A DNA stretch of 64,000 nucleotides from Ignavibacteria bacterium (GTDB lineage Bacteria > Bacteroidota > Ignavibacteria > SZUA-365), in assembly GCA_016720835.1 (NCBI GenBank), contig JADKJW010000013.1:1-64000 (forward strand), in the 5' to 3' direction. Below, in pieces: positions 36,601 to 44,617 of the stretch. The notes beneath the pieces are model-generated. The model was not told the DNA's origin. It saw only the letters and a list, made by a program, of their open reading frames with translations, and did no database searches. Positions within the stretch are counted from its first letter, which is position 1; every line of letters starts with the position of its first letter. The translations under genes and the position numbers were made by a program.

Positions 36601-36638
36601 CGGAGGGTGCGTGCGAGAGACATCGTGGCGAGAGACAT
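33609..36638 (-). CDS. Secreted von Willebrand factor A-domain protein with T9SS sorting domain
   Basis: AGAGG lies eight bases before the ATG at 36638, and a signal peptide runs to about residue 33. A VWA domain occupies about 95-275 with a complete MIDAS: DASGS (103-107), the conserved Thr near 167, and TDGGDN. A cohesin-like/DUF11-like region follows, then two Ig/PKD-like modules with paired CEGG and CMGD starts (SFCEGGQVQL, TICMGDTLTID). The T9SS domain ends the protein (WTLDVFPDPSSGSISIS to KFVVVK). It probably binds a metal-dependent ligand at the cell surface. 1009 residues, alone, upstream of the repeat array. Confidence 0.85.
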   Translation of the reverse strand: MSLATMSLARTLRVSLFIVVLIALFGAATPEARTQPQLNFKRIANNWPTIALFFTTACNGQPAYFTDKRFFKVYENGVEVGQFDLWCPDPTMRVAISAALVFDASGSMAGSNNVGARAGGNAFVDIMDGVSDEAAIIWFTSMVTVAQGMTVWKDLLHNAIKTLPASGATAVWDGCYFGLLELINNGVNPARAVVVMTDGGDNSSSRNPDEIIALASRNRIRVFCIGLGGSVDSILLQKIADQTGGRYYETPSAGNLPVIYQEISTILYQGFQACVIPYTATCKDGAFRKVDLSVINFCNGQDTKTKTYQAPKDTSTFTQSRLQLGKRETLGDTDAKVPLLLLDQMHNELFYGASFSVRFDTTRLQFKGISTPPGSQLEGLPITIATSRDTVRFTTAGKKLLNTQSVPALLAELTFRVVNPFTTDTLHSPLDLTGWSFEAGCRKPVLLDGEITILPLLPEVTCTMSAPTTVFWNEPTKTYLPSPFTVNMSITNIGQADVVRPRYRITIKSTDFELVNPITDTVSASVGRLAPAASNAVSWQLNAKQRGGSDTCRIAITATFDNYPPVTCERFVLVPKVSSFASCSITVPDIAANEPEQKYDPMPFPITVTVKNNGIAQSDSIRVRLTLPAGLEYASPDSPAASEKFTVPVLLAPGMEGQQQWMVRHPVTPVEKRYLVRVETQNGPFLHGDCGATVVIPRLLPRLTTSIAANGALSFCEGGQVQLNAGGVFSTYKWSHGPTVPTVNIKVSGKYWVTVTDSLGRSAVSDTVTVTVHPNPVPRLTPSGQVTICMGDTLTIDAGAGYASYRWSSGDTTRRIRVASEGIWTARVRSTAGCEGFSDSVITALAPMPPKPSITRSNDTLQTQPAFRNQWYRNDVPIPGAVSAFLPLTAPGRYMVAAINAFGCRSLSDPFDVGSLPVGDLPRPLAWTLDVFPDPSSGSISISARGVGGNPVTISILDASGRVIVPACELGAAASQSSAFQLADQPAGVYFVSGVSRGVTQVRKFVVVK

Positions 36639-36905
36639 GGTTCATCCTCTGGATGTGGGGGAAATCCCGCGAAGGATTTCGAGGTACGCGATTGAAATGA
36701 TCCTCAAACAGATAAGACAATCGAGCAAGCCTGATCCTGACTGCAAGCACGGTTTCTTTCTATCATGACGCTTGAACGCGCAAAAAATTTCATCTCTCGG
36801 GGAAATTTCTTTCGTGGCTGCTCCAAGCCGTTGTTTTTATATGGCCAACAAAATCCGGGACCTCGGAGCTTCGTCGCAGCTATGGGAGCAATGATGGGCA
36901 GCTTC

Positions 36906-37387
36906 GCACCCGTTAAACGGGTGCCAGAAAGTAGCCGGTGCGTCGAAGACCACCGGATCGCGCGACAACACGCGAAGAGTCATCGCACCCCGGAACGGGG
37001 GCAGAAAGAACCGGTGTGGCGAAGACCACCGGATCGCGCGACAACACGCAGCGAGTCATCGCACCCCGGAACGGGGTGCAAGAAAGTAGCCGGTGTGTCG
37101 AAGACCACCGGATCGCGCGACAACACGCGAAGAGTCATCGCACCCCGGAACGGGGTGCAAGAAAGTAGCCGGTGTGTCGAAGACCACCGGATCGCGCGAC
37201 AACACGCGAAGAGTCATCGCACCCCGGAACGGGGTGCAAGCCGGGGGTCGAAGACCACCGGATCGCGCGACAACACGCGAAGAGTCATCGCACCCCGGAA
37301 CGGGGTGCAAGAAAGTAGCCGGTGTGTCAAAGACCACCGGATCGCCCGGACGACCACGCACATCGCGCGCACCCGTGAAACGGGTGC
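36906..37387 (-). repeat. Left hairpin array beside the IS200-like transposase (reverse orientation)
   Basis: Seven B hairpins and six A hairpins alternate with a period close to 79 bases. B: 36906-36924, 36985-37002 (damaged), 37061-37079, 37140-37158, 37219-37237, 37290-37308, 37369-37387. A: 36935-36956, 37011-37032, 37090-37111, 37169-37190, 37241-37261 (damaged), 37319-37340. Units are the reverse complement of those at 37950-38819. The inter-unit spacer (ATCGCGCGACAACACGC and so on) is nearly identical in five of six units. End hairpins use the CCCGT/ACGGG stem, inner ones CCCCG/CGGGG. Confidence 0.9.
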
Positions 37388-37415
37388 CATAAGTTGAACG
37401 GGTGTTGATATCGAT

Positions 37416-37853
37416 TTAAAAAAATCTTGGATCGTACGGAATTTTATTCTCCTCGAAAAGGCGCGTTAATTCCTCGAGGTACGACACCGCATGATGATGC
37501 GTTTCCTGATGCTCGATGTACGTTCTCACTCTATCCACGCCATCCATTCCAATTGCAAACACTGAATATCCCTCTTGCCAGGAGAAGCGTCGATCGAATC
37601 CTGACGCCCAAATGGATGTCGCTTTCTTGAGTTCCCTCATGAAATCTGCAACCCTGTGCGATGGAGTCAGGCCTACGAGAAGATGTACGTGCTCGGATAC
37701 TCCGCCTACTGCTCTCGCAATGCCGTCTAATCCACGGATAGTGCCACCGAGATATGCATGGAGTTGTTCCCTCCATTCAGCACCTATGATCCGGATACGG
37801 CCTTTTGTACTGAATACGAGGTGGTAGTTCATTTGATGATAGGTTGATCCCAT
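37416..37853 (-). CDS. IS200-like Y1 (HUH) transposase, REP-associated type
   Basis: The start at 37853 is set by AAGGAGG upstream; the frame runs on into the right-hand array but that part only translates the repeats. The 145-residue protein has the family pattern: NYHLVFSTKGR, H-V-H at residues 55-57 (metal-binding HUH), and T-Y-I-E-H-Q-x2-HH with the likely catalytic Tyr112 and Gln116. It ends IPYDPRFF. Such single-stranded-DNA transposases recognise hairpins, and REP-associated members (RAYTs) are typically flanked by the palindromes they act on. Here hairpin arrays flank it on both sides in opposite orientation. No accompanying TnpB gene. It appears intact. Confidence 0.9.
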   Translation of the reverse strand: MGSTYHQMNYHLVFSTKGRIRIIGAEWREQLHAYLGGTIRGLDGIARAVGGVSEHVHLLVGLTPSHRVADFMRELKKATSIWASGFDRRFSWQEGYSVFAIGMDGVDRVRTYIEHQETHHHAVSYLEELTRLFEENKIPYDPRFF

Positions 37854-37949
37854 TGCCTTACTCCTCCTTATCTTCCTAGGAACAGACGTTACCTCCAAGA
37901 ATTCAACGCTGGAGGGTTCGATTTGTTCCTGAGCAATTGAGGAATCTGG

Positions 37950-38819
37950 AACCCCGTTCCGGGGTGCTTGCGATGTGCGCGCGGCGGTCCGTTTTCCGGT
38001 GGTCTTCGACGCACCGGCTACTTTCTGGCACCCCGTTCCGGGGTGCTCTGACGCTTCGTGCGTTGTCGCATTCCGGTGGTCTTCGACCACCGGCTACTTT
38101 CTGGCACCCCGTTCCGGGGTGCGCTGACGCTTCGTGCGTCGTCGCATTCCGGTGGTCTTCGACACACCGGCTACTGTCTGGCACCCGCTTCGCGGGTGCT
38201 TCGATCGTGGAGGGCGTGCCGCCGCGTTCCGGTGGTCTTCGACACACCGGCTACTTTCTGGCACCCCGTTCCGGGGTGCTTGCTTTGTGCGCGTGGCGGT
38301 CCGTTTTCCGGTGGTCTTCGACACACCGGCTACTTTCTGGCACCCCGTTCCGGGGTGCTTGCTTTGTGCGCGTAGCGATCCGTTTTCCGGTGGTCTTCGA
38401 CACACCGGCTACTTTCTGGCACCCGCTTCGCGGGTGCTTCGATCGTGGAGGGCGTGCCGCCGCGTTCCGGTGGTCTTCGACACACCGGCTACTTTCTGGC
38501 ACCCGCTTCGCGGGTGCTTCGATCGTGGAGGGCGTGCCGCCGCGTTCCGGTGGTCTTCGACCACCGGCTACTTTCTGGCACCCGCTTCGCGGGTGCTTCG
38601 ATCGTGGAGGGCGTGCCGCCGCGTTCCGGTGGTCTTCGACCACCGGCTACTTTCTGGCACCCGGGGCTTTTGTGGGGGCGGGCCGTTTTCCGGTGGTCTT
38701 CGACACACCGGCTACTTTCTGGCACCCCGTTCCGGGGTGCTTGCTTTGTGTGCGCAGCGATCCGTTTTCCGGTGGTCTTCGACACACCGGCTACTTTCTG
38801 GCACCCCGTTCCGGGGTGC
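37950..38819 (+). repeat. Right hairpin array beside the IS200-like transposase (forward orientation)
   Basis: A lone B half (37950-37967), then eleven A-B units at 76-80-base steps. A starts at 37996, 38073, 38149, 38229, 38308, 38387, 38467, 38547, 38626, 38690 and 38769. B starts at 38028, 38104, 38181, 38261, 38340, 38419, 38499, 38578, 38722 and 38801; the ninth unit has lost B. A is CCGGTGGTC, loop TTC, GACCACCGG, or a version with one inserted base. B is GCACCCCG/CGGGGTGC or GCACCCGC/GCGGGTGC, loop TTC. The A-B linker is CTACTTTCTG. Only three spacer classes occur, so this is not CRISPR. Confidence 0.92.
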
Positions 38820-38831
38820 GCCGTCTTGCAT

Positions 38832-39030
38832 TCAATCCGAAATCGGAAATTCGCCGCATCGACTTCGCTCGGCGTGACAAAGCTGCAAGCATCGTTCTCT
38901 TCAATCCGAAATCTTAAAGTCCGAAATCGGAAATCCGCCGCCTCGACTTCGCTCGGCGTGACAAAGCTGCAAGCATCGTTCTCTTCAATCCGAAATCTTA
39001 AAGTCCGAAATCGGAAATCCGAAATCCGAT
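38832..39030. repeat. 84-bp tandem duplication with AATCCGAAAT motifs
   Basis: The block containing TCGACTTCGCTCGGCGTGAC recurs 84 bases later almost unchanged (38861 and 38945). A third partial copy rich in TCCGAAATC/GGAAATCC follows up to 39030. It lies between the right hairpin array and the 3' end of the membrane protein gene. Confidence 0.75.
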
Positions 39031-39037
39031 ATCCTGG

Positions 39038-39601
39038 TCAGGCTGCCGGCCACAACCACCCGAACGTGCCGGCGGTGATGAGCGCGTAGATCAGGCCGTC
39101 GAACACGGACTTCAGCGTGGTGCTCCAGGACTTGCCATACCAGATGGAGGAAGGGATGGTGCTGATGCCGTACGCGAGAAACGCCGTCACGCCCGCAAAC
39201 CGGAACACGGAGAGGTAATGCGCGCCAGGGACCAGCGCGCGGCCGGACACGTACGCCGCGAAGACGCCCACGAGCAGGCTGAAAACGAACCACATCGCGA
39301 GCGCGCTGGTCATGGAGGGCTGCTCGTTCTTCATCACCGTCATCATCAGCACCGGTCCTTTTTTCAGCTTCTCGATGTAGGCAGGAGACCCCATGTCCTT
39401 CATGCTTTCCGCGAGGGGCACGGAATAATCGCCCGGCGGAATATTGAACGGCCGCAGGGCGTCCATCGCCCCGGCTTCGTCGGGCAGCTTGCGGTAATCG
39501 CCCTTGTGATAGGGCAGCAGCATGTGTATGATGGAACTCGCGATGAACACGAACACCGCGGAGAGCAGTATCGGCAGCAACAGGGCAGTGACAGGTACCA
39601 T
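39038..39601 (-). CDS. Integral membrane protein of unknown function
   Basis: AGGAG lies six bases before the ATG at 39601. The 187-residue protein has an N-terminal span (ALLLPILLSAVFVFIASSII), then a conserved-looking loop with HKGDYRKLPDE and NIPPGDYSVP, and later spans (ALAMWFVFSLLVGVFAAYV, FAGVTAFLAYGIS, GLIYALITAGTFGWLW). The loop composition is that of a conserved small membrane family, but I cannot name it. It is a single gene divergent from the MORN-like gene at 39836. Confidence 0.7.
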   Translation of the reverse strand: MVPVTALLLPILLSAVFVFIASSIIHMLLPYHKGDYRKLPDEAGAMDALRPFNIPPGDYSVPLAESMKDMGSPAYIEKLKKGPVLMMTVMKNEQPSMTSALAMWFVFSLLVGVFAAYVSGRALVPGAHYLSVFRFAGVTAFLAYGISTIPSSIWYGKSWSTTLKSVFDGLIYALITAGTFGWLWPAA

Positions 39602-39835
39602 GATATCTCCTGTGACGGTTGGATGCGTGAGAATGGTTGTTGATGTCGGGAGAACATAGCTTCCGGGGAGGGCATTGTCAATGACGAAACACGCATCAGC
39701 GGACTCGTAACTCTTGATTATGGTCCGGTCAGGCGCGATCTTTCGTCTTGAAACATCGCTCCACCCCTGGTCACGAACCGGGATTTTCGCGCAATCCGAT
39801 TACGCAATGCAGTCGCACCTCAGCAGGAGAAAGAA

Positions 39836-40690
39836 ATGAACACCGCGCATTCGCAGCAGGGCCCTTCCCCGTTCAGACACATGCGTCCCCTCCCGTCGCT
39901 CCTCGTCCTGCTGGCATCGCTGCTTTCCATGCAGGCGGTGGCGCAGATCCCGCAGTCACCGAACAAGCTCGACAAGAACGGGCAGCGGGACGGAGCCTGG
40001 ACCATCATCGCCGACGACGACTTCGCGCCGGTCGCGGACGCCTCGAAAGGCACGTGCTACGCGGTGATCTCCTACCTGGAGGGGAAGCCTGTCGGAAGAA
40101 CAACGTACCGGTACACTTCAGGCGAAGTGCGCTGGGAAGGTGAACTCACGCAGGTCGCGCCCTTCGTGCCCCTGGACGGACAGCACGTGTGCTTCCACAA
40201 AAACGGGAAGAAAGAGCGGACCTTCGAGTTCAAAGGCGGCAGGATGGAAGGCGTGGTGACGGGCTGGTACGAGAGCGGAAAGAAGAAATTCGAGATCTCC
40301 ATGAGCGGCGGCGTGCGGGAAGGGAAGAGCGTCGAATGGTATGAACACGGCCAGAAGTGGAACGAGATGCCGTACAAAAATGGAAAGAAAGAGGGCATGA
40401 GTTTCATCTGGTACAAGAATGGGCAGAAGTGGTCCGAAACGCCCTACAAGAATGATGTCCGCGAAGGCCTCTCCACGAGCTGGTATCCCAGCGGCCAGAA
40501 GGAACTCGAGACACCGTACGTGGCCGACAAGGTCGACGGCCTCGTGGTGCGCTATCGCGAGAACAGCCAGCGCATTTCCGAAGTGTCGTACAAAAACGGC
40601 ACGATGGACGGCGCAGCCCGCTACTGGGACGAGAATGGAAACGAGACCGGGAAACGTTGGAAAGACGGCGTGGAAGTCATTGATGACTGA
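39836..40690 (+). CDS. Secreted MORN-variant (YwqK-type) repeat protein
   Basis: AGGAG lies seven bases before the ATG. The signal peptide ends near QAVAQ (residue about 37). From residue about 85 there are seven or so repeats of 22-24 residues of the form G-x-x-x-W-Y-x-x-G-x-K (VTGWYESGKKKFE, SVEWYEHGQKWNE, SFIWYKNGQKWSE, STSWYPSGQKELE). This is the MORN-variant repeat found in proteins annotated as YwqK-family antitoxins. Export argues against a classical antitoxin role; surface or periplasmic binding is more likely. It precedes the lipoprotein gene by 70 bases. Confidence 0.8.
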   Translation: MNTAHSQQGPSPFRHMRPLPSLLVLLASLLSMQAVAQIPQSPNKLDKNGQRDGAWTIIADDDFAPVADASKGTCYAVISYLEGKPVGRTTYRYTSGEVRWEGELTQVAPFVPLDGQHVCFHKNGKKERTFEFKGGRMEGVVTGWYESGKKKFEISMSGGVREGKSVEWYEHGQKWNEMPYKNGKKEGMSFIWYKNGQKWSETPYKNDVREGLSTSWYPSGQKELETPYVADKVDGLVVRYRENSQRISEVSYKNGTMDGAARYWDENGNETGKRWKDGVEVIDD

Positions 40691-40760
40691 CGCGGGCCGG
40701 CGGCCACTACGCATGGGAAAAGCAAGACAGGAATCACGGTCGAAAGGAGGAGTCTGCATC

Positions 40761-41507
40761 ATGAGTATTCTCTCAAAGTTCATCGTCCGCTCGTTGGGAC
40801 TCTTCGCCGTGTTCACACTGACGGCCTGTTCCCAATTTGCGCTGGATGTGGAGACCGGCGCCGTGTTCAGCGGATACAACGATGTGCGCATTCCGGGCAA
40901 TGGCGGAACGCTCGTCTCCCTCTCGGAAGAGTTGTCGACCGACCCGGCGGCGTTCTATCGGATTCGGCTGCTGTACGACTTCAGCGACCGGCACCATCTC
41001 GGCGTGCTCTTTGCGCCGCTTTCGCTTGATGCGACGGGCAGGCTCGATCACGCGCTCGTGTTCCAGGAGGCGACATTTCCCGCCCGGACCCCGCTCAATG
41101 CCTCGTACAAATTCAATTCCTACCGGCTGACGTACCGGTGGGATTTCCACAGGTCGGAGGCGCTCGAACTCGGTGTCGGATTCACGGCGAAAATCCGCGA
41201 CGCCAGAATCGCGTTCGAAGGGAATGGCATCGCGGCGGAGAAGAAGAACGTCGGCTTCGTTCCTATCGTCCACTTCCGCGTCCTGTGGCAATTCAGCGAC
41301 CCGGCGGCCTTCCTGCTGGAAGGCGACGCGCTTGCCGCACCGCAGGGAAGGGCGGAAGACGTGCTCGCCGCGCTGGTCGTGGCCGTCACCGGACGGATCG
41401 ACGTGCGGGCCGGGTACCGCATTCTGGAAGGCGGGGCCGACAACGACGAGGTGTACAATTTCACGCTGGTTCATTACGCGTCGGTCGGCGCGCAGTTCCG
41501 CTTCTGA
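40761..41507 (+). CDS. Predicted outer-membrane lipoprotein/barrel-like protein
   Basis: AAAGGAGG at 40743-40750 precedes the ATG. The leader ends in the lipobox L-T-A-C (FAVFTLTACSQF). The 225-residue mature part is made of amphipathic strands (RIRLLYDFSDRHHLGVLF, SYRLTYRWDFHRSEALELGVG, VTGRIDVRAGYRI, and a final GAQFRF). This resembles a small outer-membrane barrel ending in Phe. Not recognised as a named family. It follows the MORN-variant gene and precedes the URO-D-family gene by 31 bases; the three may form one unit. Confidence 0.65.
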   Translation: MSILSKFIVRSLGLFAVFTLTACSQFALDVETGAVFSGYNDVRIPGNGGTLVSLSEELSTDPAAFYRIRLLYDFSDRHHLGVLFAPLSLDATGRLDHALVFQEATFPARTPLNASYKFNSYRLTYRWDFHRSEALELGVGFTAKIRDARIAFEGNGIAAEKKNVGFVPIVHFRVLWQFSDPAAFLLEGDALAAPQGRAEDVLAALVVAVTGRIDVRAGYRILEGGADNDEVYNFTLVHYASVGAQFRF

Positions 41508-41538
41508 ATTTCTCGAGACATCGAAGGCTGCACGGGCA

Positions 41539-42552
41539 ATGATGATGACATCGCGTCAACGGATGCTGGCGGCGTTCGCGTACGACAGTCCCGACCGTAT
41601 ACCCGTCGTGTATCATCCTTCGCCGGCAGGGCTTCACATTCACGGCCGTAAACTCCTCGACCTGTTTCATCGATACCCGCCGGACAATCCAATCCGCTTT
41701 GATTCCATTCCGGTTCCGCCGCCCGGCGCCGTGAACACGAACGGCGAATATCACGAGTTCAGAGTCGATGAATGGGGTACGGAATGGGAGCATCGGGTTT
41801 TTGGTGTTCACGGTCATCCGCGAAGCTACCCGTTCTCCAGCTGGAGCGCAGCCAGAGACTATGCGTTTCCGCCCACCCCTGCGATCGACGCTGCGGAAGT
41901 GGCGATACAGCGCGAACAGTATGTGGTGTTTTCGGGTTGGATCTCGCTCTTCGAGAAGCTTCACGCGCTCAGGCCGTTGGACGAAGTCCTGATGGACCTC
42001 ATGGTACGGGATCCCGATCTCATGGCGTTTCTTGATCGACTCGTGGATCATTGGATCGAGGCGATCGAGAAGATGATATCGGCAGGGGTAGACACCGTCG
42101 TCTTCGGTGACGACTGGGGGACGCAGACGGCTCCTATCATCCAGCCCGATCTGTTTCGCGAAGTATTCAAGCCGCGATACGACAGGATGATGACGCCGAT
42201 CCGACAGGCACACCGGATGATCTTCTTTCATTCCTGCGGCCACCTGGGCGAGATCTTCGCCGATCTGCTCGATCTCGGAATACACGGACTATGGCCACAG
42301 ATGGGATGGTTTGAATCCGACCCCGCGCACCTCCGCGCAAGCCGGGAGAACGGGATAGCCATCTACATCCACCCTGATCGCCAGCACTTGATCCCCACGG
42401 GAACTCCTCGTGAAATCGAGAGCAGGATCCGGGACTACGCAAGCACGTATCACCGCCTCCGGGGCGGAGGGATATTCTACATCGAGATTGAGAATGATGC
42501 GCCGTTTGAAAACGTGAGAGCCCTGATCGAAGCCGTGCATCGGTACCGGTGA
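41539..42552 (+). CDS. Uroporphyrinogen decarboxylase (URO-D/MtaA)-family protein
   Basis: Three ATGs (41539, 41542, 41545) lie together with a weak ribosome site. The 337-residue protein has the URO-D-superfamily beta/alpha barrel signs: an N-terminal SRQRMLAAFAYDSPDRIPV, the FGDDWGTQTAPIIQPDLFREVFKP block split as FGDDWG and PDLFREVFKPRY, and IFFHSCGHLGEIFADLLDLGI, where His-x-Cys-type residues bind zinc in the methyltransferase branch. It is more like corrinoid/CoM methyltransferase-type members than HemE. Substrate unknown; no corrinoid protein gene is nearby. Confidence 0.85.
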   Translation: MMMTSRQRMLAAFAYDSPDRIPVVYHPSPAGLHIHGRKLLDLFHRYPPDNPIRFDSIPVPPPGAVNTNGEYHEFRVDEWGTEWEHRVFGVHGHPRSYPFSSWSAARDYAFPPTPAIDAAEVAIQREQYVVFSGWISLFEKLHALRPLDEVLMDLMVRDPDLMAFLDRLVDHWIEAIEKMISAGVDTVVFGDDWGTQTAPIIQPDLFREVFKPRYDRMMTPIRQAHRMIFFHSCGHLGEIFADLLDLGIHGLWPQMGWFESDPAHLRASRENGIAIYIHPDRQHLIPTGTPREIESRIRDYASTYHRLRGGGIFYIEIENDAPFENVRALIEAVHRYR

Positions 42553-42752
42553 CAGACGGAAGCGCAGTCGCAGCGTATGGACAACCATCGCCCGAAGCAG
42601 CCCTCTCCGGTGTTTCACGATCCGAACGGTCCGTGATACGTTCTGGAGAGCACCGTGTGTTGTATCAATGGCGGGATCGAGGGGAACACCGCCGCTGGAA
42701 TACCATCGGGCGTCGAGTTGTAATAATTCCACATCCGGGAGCGGAAAAGATG

Positions 42753-42781
42753 TTGACGGACGCGCAATGTTCTGTTACCTT
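42753..42781 (+). promoter_or_regulatory. Candidate promoter for the DUF4139-like gene
   Basis: TTGACG (42753-42758), 17-base spacer, TACCTT (42776-42781), 49 bases before the start codon at 42830. The gap from 42553 to 42829 otherwise shows no gene. Confidence 0.45.
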
Positions 42782-42829
42782 CAACGCAGTCGAAGCAGTC
42801 TCTCCTTCCACAACAACAGGCGGGCAGCT

Positions 42830-44593
42830 ATGAAACGAAGCATCGTGTCAGTCGCGGCGATCCTTCTCCTGGTCGGCACACTCCGTGCCGAATCCCCGAC
42901 ACCGTACAAGGCCCTCGCGCGCATGCCGGTGAAGGAAGTGACCGTCTTCAAAGACGGGCACGCCTTTCTGCTCCACAGCGGCCGCATGCCTGTCGATGAT
43001 GCGGGGAACGTGGTCATGGACTATCTGCCGAATCCGGTCATCGGCACCTTCTGGCCGTTTTCGTCGGACAGCCGGGCCAAACTCTCGGCCGTGACGGCGA
43101 GCCAGCGCAAGGTGCTCGTCGAGCGCACCGCGCTGCACCTGAAGGAATTGATCGAGGCGAATATCGGCGCTGAGGTGCTCGTCACGGAGGCGGGACCTGG
43201 ATCGGTTCCGTACAAGGCCACGATTCTCGACGTCCCCGCGCAGAGCGGCGATGAACTGGAGGCCGCGGACGTTCCGTATTCCGGCGAGAAGCTGACGCAG
43301 AAAAGCGGCATCGTGCTGTTGAAGACCGGCGCCGGCGTCAAAGTCGTGAGCATGGATCGCATCCTCGATATCAGCTTCACGGGAAGCTACAAGAAGGCGC
43401 TGCCGAGGGAGGAACTGCGCAATCTCCTGACGTTGAAACTCGACTGGAAAGGGGACAATGCGCAGAAGGAGGCGCAGGTCGGTTTGCTGTACCTGCAGCG
43501 CGGCATACGCTGGATCCCCAACTACAAGGTCGTGATCGACGGCAAGGGGCAGGCTGCAGTGACGCTGCAGGCGACGATGATCAACGAGATCGCCGATCTC
43601 GACGATGTCACCGCGCATCTCGTCATCGGCGTGCCGACCTTCGAGTTCAAGGCCACGAACGATCCCATCTCGCTGCAACAGACGGTGGCACAGTTGTCGA
43701 GCCATTTCCGGCAGGAGGGGCAGACCGCCTACGGCTTTGCCAACGCCATCATGACGCAGCAGGCGCTGTCCATGGACGACTCGCGCCGGAGGAATGCGGA
43801 TGAAAGCAGTGCGCCGATCGATCTCGGCCCCGAAGTTGCCGAGTCCGGGAAGAGCGAGGACCTCTTCGTGTTCACCGTCAAGCACGTGTCGCTGCGCAAG
43901 GGCCAGCGCATGGTGTTCACTATCGCCGAGTTCACGATGAAGTACAAGGACGTGTACACGCTCGACATCCCGTTCGCGCCGCCCATGGAAGTGTGGCGCA
44001 ACGTCGACGGCGCGAGGCAGTCGGAACTGGCGCGGATGCTCAACGCGCCGAAAGTGATGCACAAGATCCGGCTCTTCAACAAGAGCGAGTATCCGCTCAC
44101 CACGGCGCCCGCGCTGATCCTGCGCGACGAGCGCGTGCTCGCGCAGGGCCTCATGACCTACGCCGCGCCCGGCTCCGAGACCGATCTCGGCATCACGGCG
44201 TCCGTGGACATCCGCATGAAGAAGAGCGACAACGAAACGAAGCGCGTGCCGAACGCGACCACGTTCCAGGGCGAGCAGTACGGGCGTGTCGATCTCGCGG
44301 GCACCATCACGCTCACGAGTTTTCGTGACGACGCCGTGGAGATCGAGGTGACGAGGCACGTGCTCGGCAACGTCGAGGCCGCCGGCAACAAGGGGAAGAT
44401 CGAGATGGTGAACGTCTTTGAAGATCCGTCCTTCTCGCGCGGACCGGGTCCGATGCCGCATTGGTGGGGCTGGTTCTCCTGGCCGTGGTGGTGGCACCAT
44501 TTCAACGGCGTCGGCCGCGTCACGTGGACCGTGAACCTGGCTCCGGGCAAGCCGCAGGAGCTGTCGTACAGCTGGAATTATTTCTGGAGGTAG
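42830..44593 (+). CDS. Exported DUF4139-like protein
   Basis: The signal peptide covers residues 1-20 (ILLLVGTLRAES). An N-terminal beta module opens with PVKEVTVFKDGHAFLLHSG, a helical middle follows, and then YLQRGIRWIPNYKVVIDGKGQ with ATMINEIADLDDVTAHLVIG, the pattern of the DUF4139 (mucoidy-inhibitor-A-like) domain. A long beta-rich tail ends in an extreme Trp cluster (WWGWFSWPWWWHHF, about residues 545-558). 587 residues. The ribosome site is weak; a TTGACG/TACCTT promoter lies just upstream. Role in the envelope is likely, exact function unknown. Confidence 0.7.
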   Translation: MKRSIVSVAAILLLVGTLRAESPTPYKALARMPVKEVTVFKDGHAFLLHSGRMPVDDAGNVVMDYLPNPVIGTFWPFSSDSRAKLSAVTASQRKVLVERTALHLKELIEANIGAEVLVTEAGPGSVPYKATILDVPAQSGDELEAADVPYSGEKLTQKSGIVLLKTGAGVKVVSMDRILDISFTGSYKKALPREELRNLLTLKLDWKGDNAQKEAQVGLLYLQRGIRWIPNYKVVIDGKGQAAVTLQATMINEIADLDDVTAHLVIGVPTFEFKATNDPISLQQTVAQLSSHFRQEGQTAYGFANAIMTQQALSMDDSRRRNADESSAPIDLGPEVAESGKSEDLFVFTVKHVSLRKGQRMVFTIAEFTMKYKDVYTLDIPFAPPMEVWRNVDGARQSELARMLNAPKVMHKIRLFNKSEYPLTTAPALILRDERVLAQGLMTYAAPGSETDLGITASVDIRMKKSDNETKRVPNATTFQGEQYGRVDLAGTITLTSFRDDAVEIEVTRHVLGNVEAAGNKGKIEMVNVFEDPSFSRGPGPMPHWWGWFSWPWWWHHFNGVGRVTWTVNLAPGKPQELSYSWNYFWR

Positions 44594-44617
44594 CGCGTCC
44601 CTCGCACTCCGGGACGC

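Noticed and set aside
36765..37397. 210-codon plus-strand frame
   Set aside because: It only translates the hairpin array (repeated R-P-P-D-R-A-T-type peptide) and has no independent support; the same applies to long frames across 37903-39089.
37854..38090. N-terminal extension of the transposase
   Set aside because: The extension translates array repeats. AAGGAGG just before 37853 and the family's start position fix the shorter form.
36906..38819. CRISPR array
   Set aside because: Regular repeats with short spacers, but the spacers fall into a few recurring classes, each repeat is two separate hairpins, orientation flips around the transposase, and no cas gene is present.
39836..40690. Toxin-antitoxin antitoxin role for the MORN-variant protein
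   Set aside because: The protein has a signal peptide and no toxin gene is adjacent; the label would only come from family naming.
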